Part shown: positions 55,507 through 64,000 of the stretch, piece after piece
How positions within the stretch are numbered: the stretch's first letter is position 1
Layout of the letters: each line of letters begins with the position of its first letter
Source of the DNA: Meghimatium bilineatum
Taxonomy: Eukaryota; Mollusca; Gastropoda; Stylommatophora; Philomycidae
Length of the DNA stretch: 64,000 nucleotides
Reading direction: 5' to 3'
Assembly (NCBI GenBank): GCA_034231615.1
Contig: CM067317.1
Coordinates: 47,311,376-47,375,375, forward strand
The notes under the pieces: generated by a model
What the model was told of the DNA's origin: nothing
What the model saw: only the letters and a program-made list of their open reading frames with translations
Database searches by the model: none
Translations under genes and position numbers: made by a program

Positions 55507-56579
55507 TATCAAAACATTATCAGGACTGACCTGATGTTTGCAGAATTATGGATCATTTCCATAAATGATGTAATCCTTATTTATGCTATTTTTAACAGTA
55601 AAAAAACACTGACTATAGAAACTGGTGTTTTTCATTCCCGTCTTCTGCCATCAAGTATTCCCTTTTATTGATTTATTATCTGATTTCTTATTATCTTTCA
55701 TGTTCTGTAAAAATTCACTTCAATTACAATTTTTTTCCCCACCGGACTAGTTCCGCATGCAACTCTTGCTCAGTAGTGATAGCACCATTCCTCGATCTTC
55801 CCAGAGCATGAAATTTGGTACACAACTTTCTGGTGGCTTGGTGAACCTTGGGAGTAATTTTTATTTTAAAGTACAATTAATGAGAGGATTTTAAATCCAG
55901 TTTGCTGATCAGCGGACGAATGACTTAAAATTACATTACCAGACTCCCTTTTTAAATCTAGGTATCCCGCCAAAGAATGCTGAAGAAGAAGAAATCTAGG
56001 TGTAGATTGTAATTAGATAATTATATACTTTTTTTCTGGTCTAGTTTCAGTTACAAAATGTAATTGTTTCTTTGCATGCATGGGGATTCATTTTTCATTG
56101 GTTGTATTTCATATTTTTGTATAACTTATACATGTTAATTTCAGTATTTATAAATATCAAAATATTGAGCTTGTTGTCTGCTTGTGTGCTGCTGAAGCCT
56201 AAAAAATAGAAACACTGTAAATAGGCATGCCTGTCGTAAGCAGCAACTAAAAAGGTTTGCAGTATAGTTGACCATCTCATTCCATATGAACTGAAAGTGA
56301 CTCAAAAGTTGTGATAAAGTTAGATGTTTCAAACCAAAATAGATCTATTTTCTATTGTCTGTCCCTAGGTGAATGATGGTTGATCTTGTTCACACTTGCC
56401 ATTAAGCATAGGGGTGGGAGCTTAAGCTGTTGTTCTAAGGCCAGATGTGTCACCATTTTTGTATTTAGTCCATGTTTGTAAAAAAGCTATCTTGATGTTT
56501 TCTATCCACCTTTTTGTTGTTGTAGACATAGATTATTGCAACAAGGTTGTAGACCACATCACAACACAATTTTCCAGGG
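55507..56579. other. Region with repeat fragments
   Basis: A stretch ending CCGCCAAAGAATGCTGAAGA + AGAAGAAATC at 55965-55995 carries the GAAGAAG tail on the plus strand. 56195-56345 is a diverged SINE-like fragment (CATGCCTGTCGTAAGCAGCA). The remainder is unassigned. Confidence 0.45.
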
Positions 56580-56762
56580 CTGAATTCAGCTAAGCAGGAA
56601 TTTGAGTTCAGCTAAGCAGGAATTTGAGTTCAGCTAAGCAGGAATTTGAGTTCAGCTAAGCAGGAATTTGAGTTCAGCTAAGCAGGAATTTGAGTTCAGC
56701 TAAGCAGGAATTTGAGTTCAGCTAAGCAGGAATTAGAGTTCAGCTAAGCAGGAATTTGAGAA
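56580..56762. repeat. 22-bp minisatellite
   Basis: About 8 copies of TTCAGCTAAGCAGGAATTTGAG with almost no variation (one TTAG variant). Confidence 0.95.
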
Positions 56763-56807
56763 CAACCAATGAGGAATCACCTTATCAGTACTTAGTACGG
56801 ATGTTTC

Positions 56808-57095
56808 ATCTTCTTCTGCTGTGTTCATTCTCAAACTCCTGCAAATTAGCAGGATGTAGACCTGAGAATAGATTGCATTGTGTCATGGTTTACAGCATTG
56901 CTGCAATATATGTGCCTTTTGGCCTGACACATCTGACTTCAGCATACCTTTGGGTCATTGACCCTATATAGGATGGGACAGCCAACTCCATTCCATAACC
57001 TTCTTAGTCACCTCTTATGACATGCTTGGGAGGTAAACAGTGTTGCTATTCTTTGCTCCCCTCTCGGGCCCTGGAAACATGCGTGAGGGTAAGGA
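56808..57095 (-). repeat. SINE-like repeat copy
   Basis: Begins TTCTTCTGCTGTGTTCATTC (the tail side) and runs to the GGGCCCTGGAAACATGCG block. Full-length copy of the family at 11143-11420. Confidence 0.78.
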
Positions 57096-57538
57096 TGTTT
57101 ATGAACATACATGATAACTTTTCATTGGTATGATATGTTGATATATTGCTTTATCATATCACTGAAACTGTAGAGAACTAGTTTCTGCCTACGCTTGTGT
57201 TCAGTTCTGAAAGAACACTTAGATACAAGGAGTGGAGTGGGGGGGGTCCTTTTATCCTCTGATTTATTAGTTTCTTGGTAGTACATATGATGTTCTGTTG
57301 TTCTAAGGAGAGAGGGCTTGAATCCCTCAAACTCATCTTGTATATAAATATTTACATAGATAGATGGAAATCTGGATATCATTGAAAATAAAATCTATAT
57401 TGCATGCCGCAAAAAAGTAGAGGTATTTCAGCAAGAATGCAATCAAATATAAAGGGATAATTGTTCTTGGAACCTTACAGTACTGGGACTTATAATTCAG
57501 ATGTAGGTTTCCAGATCAAACTTAGACTAGGCATAGTA

Positions 57539-57711
57539 CAGAGAAATTCCACTATAGCATATCCTTTTATAACAAATTTCCCTATTTACCAACACTTTTC
57601 AAAATCCCCATTTATAGTTATTCTTCATTGTTTATGCTGTATATGATGAATTTCTGTTATTGGAAACATTTTTTGTTGGTCTGGATGAAGTTTTCATACT
57701 GGGATTGACTG
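57539..57711. mobile_element. pogo/Tigger-like MITE copy 1
   Basis: 173 bp between TA dinucleotides. Ends: CAGAGAAATTCCACTATAGC at the left, inverted CAGTCAATCCCAGTATGAAA at the right. Internal TTTTATAACAAATTTCCCTA and GAATTTCTGTTATT are shared with 60735-60914. CAGTGRAAYCCCTMTATRRC-type ends are typical of pogo-like elements. Confidence 0.7.
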
Positions 57712-58115
57712 TATCAATCTGTACTTATACAGAGAGAAAGGTGGAAATCAACCAAAGCTATATAGAATAAAATAGATGCATTCCAAACAAAAGATTTTCT
57801 TTTTAAGAAAGATGTTCTGTATAAAATGGAATGAATACAAGATAATATAGATATACAAGAAATCTGTGTGTAGTTAGTAATTTCATTAGCATTAAGAAAT
57901 TGAAGATGGGAATATAAAGACCTCAAGTGGTCAGCTGTGGCTAAGTAGATAGTGATACCAGGAGCTGTGAAAAGGTCAAGCATGGTTGACTGTCATTAGC
58001 GTTCATATTGGTTTTCAGTATGGGAATCAGTTATCTTGTATGACTATCCTACTAGCAATATGGCTACAGATATCTACTGTTCAAGTGGTAAAACACTGAA
58101 TATGTTAGTTATCAT
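57712..58115. other. Unassigned AT-rich stretch
   Basis: Nothing recognised. Confidence 0.4.
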
Positions 58116-58192
58116 AACAAAGTCAGATGTGTCGGGTCATTGGCGCAAAATAAAATGGTGACACAGCACATTTTAATTCTGTGGGCTGGAAA
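58116..58192 (+). repeat. SINE-like fragment split by a LINE
   Basis: AAGTCAGATGTGTCGGGTCA, AATGGTGACACAGCACATT and GGGCTGGAAA; the sequence GGGCTGGAAA recurs at 58863 after the LINE, where the SINE-like text continues (TCTAGTATGTCC...). The type E LINE at 58193-58862 therefore appears inserted in the SINE, with GGGCTGGAAA as its target duplication. Confidence 0.6.
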
Positions 58193-58862
58193 CTCAGTTT
58201 AAACAAGAAGAAAACAGAAATAATGGTTGTATCAAAGAGACATACAATACCAAGATGCAACATAATAATTAATGACACTAAATTAGCACAAGTTGAAAAA
58301 GTGAAATATCTTGGCACCCTGTTAACATCAGAAGGTAGATGCTCAAGTGAGATAAAGAGCCGAACAGCACAAGCCAAATCAGCATTCTAAAATATGAGAA
58401 CCATTTTGTGCAATGGAAGAATATCAATGCAGACCCGAATTCGAGTGCTGAGATGTCATATAGAACCAATTCTTTTTTATGGATGTGAAGCATGTACTGT
58501 AAGCAAGAAAATTCAAAGCGAATTAGAGGCTACAGAAATATGGTTTCTGAGAAGAATGATGAAAATACCATGGACAGCCAAGAAAACTAATGCAGAGGTT
58601 CTCATTGATGCTGGCGTAAAAAGATCAATCATATCAAACATTAGAGGCAGACAGTCACGGTTTCTAGGGCATGTGCTGAGAAGAACACAGCTTGAACACT
58701 TAATAACCACTCGAAAGATCAAAGGGAGAAGAGATAGGGGACGACAAAGAGAAAAGTTGCTAGATGGGCTTGTATCCGACCGAGTTTATTGACAACACAA
58801 GAGACAGAGAGTCGTGGAGAAACATGATCGTCTACACCAGTCGGCATGGCACTTGATTGATT
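58193..58862 (+). mobile_element. LINE type E, 5'-truncated, best copy
   Basis: Plus strand: LSLNKKKTEIMVVSKRHT, KVKYLGTLLTSEGRCSSEIK, then after one stop [76 protein letters not shown] and a final frameshifted RESWRNMIVYTSRHGT. Ends CATGGCACTTGATTGATT. Flanked by GGGCTGGAAA (58182-58191 and 58863-58872). Confidence 0.85.
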
Positions 58863-58925
58863 GGGCTGGAAATCTAGTATGTCCACTGACAAGAGAGATC
58901 CAGTGGGAGTTTTAAAATAAAAAAA
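58863..58925 (+). repeat. Continuation of the split SINE-like repeat
   Basis: GGGCTGGAAATCTAGTATGT then AGAGAGATCCAGTGGGAGTT; compare the CTGGAAATCTAGTGAGACC, AGAGAGAACCAGCGGAAGTT text at 26469-26525. It ends in an A-run. Confidence 0.6.
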
Positions 58926-59513
58926 AAAATAGACCACAAGATCAGAAGAAACAAAAGTCAGAAGGCAAAGTCTCAGGTGGAAAATATTGGTGACAAAAAA
59001 AGTAAGTTGACCAAAAAAAGACAAAAATAAAACCGAAAGTAGTAGCAAGAATGGATTTCTGTGCTGAGATTGAGAAACTTGCCCCAAACAAGAAAGTGTG
59101 CTGAAATAACACAGTGAGCTGAATGAAACATCTGATGGCACTGGAATAATGTAATGTAATTTGAGATGTAACTTATCCATGTTATAAGTAACTGAAGTAA
59201 TTACATCTTGCCAATACCACGTCCCATAGATTGAGGTTGACACTAGCCTTTCACTATGATATAAAAATGAATGAAATATAATTATATAAATATATTTCTT
59301 CAAATTAATTCTACTCTAAAATGTTTCAGTTCCCTATAAATCTTTTCATGAAACTATGTCTCTTATTGGACTTATATAGCATAGATGGATACCACGAAAT
59401 ATCTTCAAGATATTTATAGATTTTGTAAAATTTTAAAAGAAATTATTTAATCTCTCTAAGGGCCTTCTAAAAATCTCTCCACAGAATGTGTTTATGGACA
59501 GCTAGAAATTCCA
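58926..59513. other. Unassigned AT-rich stretch
   Basis: Nothing recognised on either strand. Confidence 0.4.
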
Positions 59514-60490
59514 TAAATGATATCTTCTTCTTCTTCTGCGATCAATTGTTAAGCATCCAGTCTAATATTGGTCATGTATAGAGCGGTATCATCATCGTTA
59601 AGTGGTCTTCCCCTGTCTCTTGCCTTAGTGATGTACTCTGTTATACTGTAATCTGTCCATCTCATGATATTTATTTTCTACTTCTATGTCTCCCTATCTC
59701 TTGCTCACCTCCTGTCGACTTTACTCTCAAGTAAGGTATTCAACAAGGTGTCATGTCTTTAATGTGTCCACAATGCTTTATTTGTTTGATCTTTATTTTC
59801 TTTAATCATTCTTACTTCATATTAAGTGTTGTTATAACCTCTTTGTTCATTTTCTTCTCTTTCCATGATGTTCTTCCTATTCATCTATATATCCACATTT
59901 CAAAGGCATCAATTCTGTCTTCTTGTTTGTTCATTGTCCATGTTTCTGAGCCATATATTAATATAGAATAGATATAGCATTTTATAATTCTCATTTTTAG
60001 CTTTTTTGTAATTTTTGTTTGTTTAGATGTCAATATTTTAGAGCGGTAGAAAATGATATAAATCTCCAGAAATGTCAGAAACTTCCAGAAATCTCACCAT
60101 TATATCTCATTATAAAATGTTTCCACAATACTTTATTTGTTTGATCTTTATTTCCTTTAATAACTCTTACTTCATATTAACTAATAGAAACTCTGTTCAT
60201 TTTTTTCTCTTTCCATGATGTTCTTCCTATTTTTCTATATATCCACATTTCAAAGGCATCAATTCTGTCTTATTGTTGTTTGTTCATTGTCCATGTTTCT
60301 GAGCTATATATTAATATAGGATGGTTGGTTGGTTGCTGATCCAGCGGTACATGGCATGGGCTCATGCCCTTTGACCCATTTAATTTAAGATAGACGTAGC
60401 ATTTTATAATTCTCATTTTTAGCTTTTTTGTAAATCTTTTTTAGAATGCCAATATTTTAGAGCGGTATAGAAAATGATATAAATCTCATG
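59514..60490 (-). mobile_element. LINE type D fragments, with a tandem duplication
   Basis: 59521-59750 starts with the CTTCTTCTTCTTCTGCGATC tail end of a LINE on the minus strand. 59752-60063 and 60112-60485 are two copies of one LINE segment whose minus strand encodes a YGSETWTMNKQEDRIDAFEM + WIY-like RT piece. Copy 2 has gained a small (AACC)n-tailed repeat. Confidence 0.7.
60326..60395 (-). repeat. (AACC)n-tailed repeat inside LINE copy 2
   Basis: GGTTGGTTGGTTGCTGATCC + AGCGGTACATGGCATGGGCT to about TTTAAGATAG. It is absent from copy 1 of the duplication, which shows the empty site (TATAGAATAGATATAGC). Confidence 0.7.
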
Positions 60491-60734
60491 GTGAACTTCC
60501 AGAAATCTCACCATTATATCTCATTATAAAATGTGTGTACCATTGTTCAAGATGAAGTTGAATTGTCTCACTACCAAAAAATAATTATTATTAATAAGAC
60601 ACCCTTATATAAGGTATTTTTTTCATGTACTTAAACATAAGCATTTCATAATACACTATCTAATTACTTAATTACTCTTTTTATGTTTTCAATTTCCCTA
60701 TTTAACTTTTGCATATGGCGATATACAATTTATA

Positions 60735-60914
60735 CAATGGAATCCCTCTATAGCGCATTCTTTTATAACAAATTTACCTATATAACAACACTTAACAAAA
60801 TCCCCTATTATGTTAATTGTATATTATGTGTACTTTATAGGCCTATAGTGAATTTCTGTTATTATATATATATTTTGTTGTTCTGGACCATGTTGTCATA
60901 ACAGGATTTCACTG
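60735..60914. mobile_element. pogo/Tigger-like MITE copy 2
   Basis: 180 bp between TA dinucleotides (60733-60734, 60915-60916). Ends: CAATGGAATCCCTCTATAGC at the left, inverted CAGTGAAATCCTGTTATGAC at the right. Same interior as 57539-57711. Confidence 0.75.
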
Positions 60915-61149
60915 TATTAATTATAATTAACCTTACAGGTCAGGTGATAATATTTATAAATTATAATAATTTGATACAGGAATGATAAAGCAATGATTAA
61001 AAATATGTGTTAAATTTTTCTATTTGATTATTTACATTTTTTTAATGATTATACTAAAACTATCTCTTTAATAAAAGACTTCCATTCCAAGATGGCGAAT
61101 GAGAATGTATGTGTTCTCAGTAGACCATAATTAATTGAATGTTCCTCCT

Positions 61150-61490
61150 GAAAGCAATGGCAAAATACAAAAGTTTTGTGCCAAGAATTTCCTTATGGAT
61201 GTAGGAAGTTAGGTTTTTTGGCCATGTAAAGAAACATAGTGGGTATGAGAAGAGTATTGCTGGAGGGAGAGATAGATGGAAGCAAATGTCACCCAAGACA
61301 GCATTGAACAAGAGATATAAAAGAATGCATGCATATGTTGTTGGAGGAGGCAGGACAGCGTTGAACAAGAGATATAAAAAATGCATGCATATGTTGTTGG
61401 AGGAGGCAGGACAGCTCGCCAAAAACTGAGGAGATTTCAAGAGATTCATAGGGAGACAACGTTCCTATAAAGAATATGTTACAAAACATC
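61150..61490 (+). mobile_element. LINE type D 3' fragment with 57-bp duplication
   Basis: GGTTTTTTGGCCATGTAAAG (FGHVKKHSG-like) at 61210, then two tandem copies (61304-61360 and 61361-61415) of a TTGAACAAGAGATATAAAAG unit, then the TTCATAGGGAGACAACGTTC end. Confidence 0.75.
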
Positions 61491-61504
61491 TTTTTACCCA
61501 TCTG

Positions 61505-61790
61505 TAATTTTGTGTGTCTTCTTCATTGATAATCTTCTTCTCATATCTTCTATTAAATCTGCTCAGCAATCTCCAGTGGTGTTAATGGTTGACCCAAGAT
61601 ATTCAAAGTTGTTGACATTGTCTAGGTGGTATTTTGTCACGGAAGATATTATGTATTTAAAAATATCTTTAAAAATGCATGTTTCTTTTGGTTTTTTTTT
61701 TTTAAAGGATGAATTTATATTTCTAGAAAAGGACAATATAAATTGATGGATTGGATTTTGCAGATCTGGTTCAAATCCTGTGCGTTGCAT
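61505..61790 (-). mobile_element. LINE RT fragment
   Basis: Minus strand: LDNVNNFEYLGSTINTTGDC, the Y-LG region of RT, homologous to 7870-7920. The upstream part is replaced by unrelated AT-rich sequence from about 61640. Confidence 0.6.
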
Positions 61791-62899
61791 TACGATTTTG
61801 AAAAATAATAAGTCCTTGATGCTTTTATATTATACTGTATTATTCATTTACTTATTTGTGAAATAATGTACATTTGTATGGTCTTTATTTGTTGTGATTC
61901 CTTGAGTGATGAAAGGTATTTTATTATTTGAATTTTAGGGGGTCTATGTGTGTATATAGAAGACATTCAATCTGTTCAGAGAGAGGGGTCTATGTGTGTA
62001 TATAGAAACAGTATCTGAAAGTCAATTTCTACTGCCTAAAATAGAGAACGCTGCAATTAATTTTTTTTTAATGCACCACAGTCTCCTATTTTATAGTAAC
62101 ATAATTTCATTGACGGCACCCCAATTGTCCCAGCACTATAGCAAACTTGGAATGACGTGTGCATAATATCTAACAAAATATGTGGTAGGCACCTGATCTA
62201 TGATTGGACCGTATTTTAAATAATGAATTTTGTTATAAGCATATTTGCTAAGACGTGTCTCCAATGTATTTAATATTATAAATTCATGCTTTTTGTATTT
62301 ACTTCTCTAGCTCTTATCTGATTTTTTTTCCAGAACATTTTTAGAAAGGGAATAATGTCCCACTATTTGCCCAAACCACACAAGTTTGCAACTTTTCACA
62401 AAAGACAAATGTGCAATGTGATAGGAGTAATAATTGAAAAAAAATAAAAATTGCAAACATTGTTTTATTGAAGCAAATGCATAAACTTAGATACACAAAC
62501 AAACGCATTCATTAAAACATTAATTAGAGGGTTAGCCACGTGCATCAACAATATTTTTTATAATTCGTCAATGCAAATATCCGAAATGTGGGGCCCTTTT
62601 CTTTTATCTATCGATAGAAATACGACCTACCAGCAGAATTAAAACAAGTCTTTTTACGTCATGTATTTGATTACCGTGTCTATGCTGGTCACTATGTATA
62701 TACTTTGAGTCAAATTCCGATGCCGACCAATAAAAAGACACGTTTATAATCGAAAACATGACTTAAGAAGACTTCTGGTTGATTCTGCAGGTAGAATGGT
62801 GACGATAAAAACTCGTTCGCATTACTTTACTCTCGTAGTGATCCACATTAAGATAGCTCAGTAGCGTATTGCTGTCTATAGGTAAAAAAAATAGGCCTC
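61791..62899. other. Mostly unassigned; LINE scrap at 62330-62410
   Basis: 61937-62000 has two copies of GGGTCTATGTGTGTATATAG. 62330-62410 is a short copy of the KCCKLEWF-type LINE. No exon recognised. Confidence 0.4.
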
Positions 62900-62986
62900 C
62901 GCAGAATGGATGTTTACAGCTACATATTAGAACTTATTTCGTATACAGGAGTGGTGAAACACACTGACATTTACATAATGAACAAT

Positions 62987-63085
62987 GGATGAAACTACTA
63001 CTTTAACGACCAAAGATCACAAGCAAATTAAAAGGCAAATAAACATGTTAGTTATATACAATAAAATAAAAAATATGAATTAATT
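62987..63085 (+). CDS. Possible first exon of an unknown gene
   Basis: ATGGATGAAACTACTACTTT opens a 32-codon frame (MDETTTLTTKDHKQIKRQIN, then LVIYNK...) that ends at a stop. A GTTAGT donor-like site follows QINM at 63047. The preceding 300 bp hold no recognised repeat. No family match; very tentative. Confidence 0.15.
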
Positions 63086-63475
63086 AGTTTTCGTACGATT
63101 TTTGATCCATATTTTATTTCGGAAAACCACCATCGAGGCCAGCATCTTGAAGTGGTGATAGGGCGTATTTCAGCCATCAGGGGCTGGAAGCTAAGACTGG
63201 TCGGGCAGCCGCACTCGAGTAGGCCCTTCCCAAGTAAGCAGGGTGCTGAAGATGGAGGCAACCAGCCAAAAGGCGAACAATTAATCAAGATGCCATGTAC
63301 AAAACACAATAGGAACACGAGAGGAAGAATTTCAGAAAACAGGTATAAGGGGGTTGTCCACTTCTTAACTTGTTTTTTGGTAACATTGCTAAATATTCCT
63401 AAAAGGGGGGGGGGGGAAGGAGTTAGAACCTGTAAACCTCTCCCACTTCATTGGACTTGTCCTAACTTACTGAAG

Positions 63476-63620
63476 ATGAAAAAAGGAGATGAAATGCATT
63501 ATAATTGTGGTATGAAGCCAATGCAATGTGGGATCAATAATCATGTTAAACATTTACAATTGTCAGATAAATTATTCCATATTAGGGGTGAAGTGTCCCG
63601 CCTATCTAGTGCAGCCCAAG
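63476..63620 (+). CDS. Possible internal exon of an unknown gene
   Basis: A frame with good coding character (KKGDEMHYNCGMKPMQCG, HVKHLQLSDKLFHIRGEVSR, LSSAAQ) lies between an AG at 63474-63475 and a GTTAGC at 63621. The acceptor has a fair CTAAC branch-like sequence but a poor pyrimidine tract. No family recognised; it could equally be a decayed LINE ORF, since 63152-63320 (KMPCTKHNRNTRGRISENR) looks repeat-like. Confidence 0.2.
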
Positions 63621-63699
63621 GTTAGCAGATAACCAAGATCCTAAAAGTACCTCCTTGTGTTGCAACATGGAAATGGAAATATAACGGCCCGTGCTGTGT

Positions 63700-64000
63700 T
63701 CCTGACCAACACGTGTGGGGATCGTGTCTATGAATGTGGAGGCCATAGATGGAATGAGAATTGACTGCAAAAAGACAAGCAATATCTCCGACGCCTCTGC
63801 GCCAACATATACAGTGGCACTGTCGACACACAGTGACGCAAGATATTCTGGCTCAAGCAGCAGAAAGGCAGATGTATTGGAGAGGCGATCAACGCAAGTG
63901 TCGCGATATGGCAGATGTCATCACCAATATAAAAAATCATGCGCTAGTCTTCGCAAGGATAACATATTGAGTACAATTGGAGGGCAGCACAGCGACAAAG
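63700..64000 (+). repeat. Dispersed repeat R2, 5' part, cut by the window edge
   Basis: CAGTGGCACTGTCGACACAC followed by GTGACGCAAGATATTCTGGC matches 12870-12925. It probably continues outside the window. Confidence 0.5.

Noticed and set aside
62772..62795. CTGGTTGATTCTGCAGGTAG resembles the first bases of 18S rRNA
   Set aside because: The likeness stops after about 20 nt and nothing downstream fits rRNA.

Overview
This window is animal nuclear DNA: AT-rich, full of introns and dense in decayed transposons. It holds two spliced genes that can be assembled completely from the sequence, set in a mosaic of non-LTR retrotransposon (LINE) fragments, SINE-like repeats, hAT, mariner and pogo-like DNA transposons, and many minisatellites. 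No bacterial, viral or organellar gene was seen. The repeat mix (RNase H-bearing LINEs, short SINEs with GAAGAAGAA tails) suggests a marine or freshwater invertebrate, perhaps a mollusc or other lophotrochozoan. That placement is an impression, not a demonstration.

Genes. (1) NDUFA5, the B13 subunit of mitochondrial complex I, lies on the minus strand from 24158 down to 14801 in five phase-0 exons (118 aa). (2) SLC2A13, the proton/myo-inositol cotransporter HMIT, lies on the plus strand from 24971 to 52568 in nine coding exons. Their phases fit exactly (1836 nt, 611 aa plus stop). The two start codons face away from each other across 812 bp, so the genes may share a bidirectional promoter. 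There is no obvious functional link beyond that arrangement.

Layout. 1-8960: LINE debris. A LINE is split by a 6.78-kb block (767-7548) bounded by two copies of a hAT-type MITE and flanked by a perfect 8-bp target duplication; the two LINE halves join exactly when the block is removed. The block carries a hAT transposase remnant, several LINE fragments and a 20-bp satellite. 8960-14800: LINE and SINE fragments. 14801-24158: NDUFA5 with large repeat-filled introns, including a nested LINE-in-LINE insertion, a 40-bp satellite and an inverted LINE pair. 24159-24970: intergenic promoter region. 24971-52568: SLC2A13, with introns of 1.35-6.4 kb containing at least nine minisatellites, three of them close to splice acceptors. 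52569-64000: LINE fragments, a full-length dead mariner, a 22-bp satellite, pogo-like MITEs, a duplicated LINE segment and, near the right edge, weak candidate exons of unknown identity.

I found no evidence of an undescribed multi-gene system. The most unusual structure is the composite hAT block at 767-7548. LINE families are labelled by their visible ends for convenience: type A (RNase H, ACTA-type tail), type B (RNase H, TCAAGAA-type tail), type C (RNase H with a GYGVYIEYP-like motif, GAAGAAG-type tail), type D (reverse-transcriptase C-terminus of the FGHxxRH kind) and type E (ends in a RHGT-like motif, GATT-type tail). These are my own labels, not database names.
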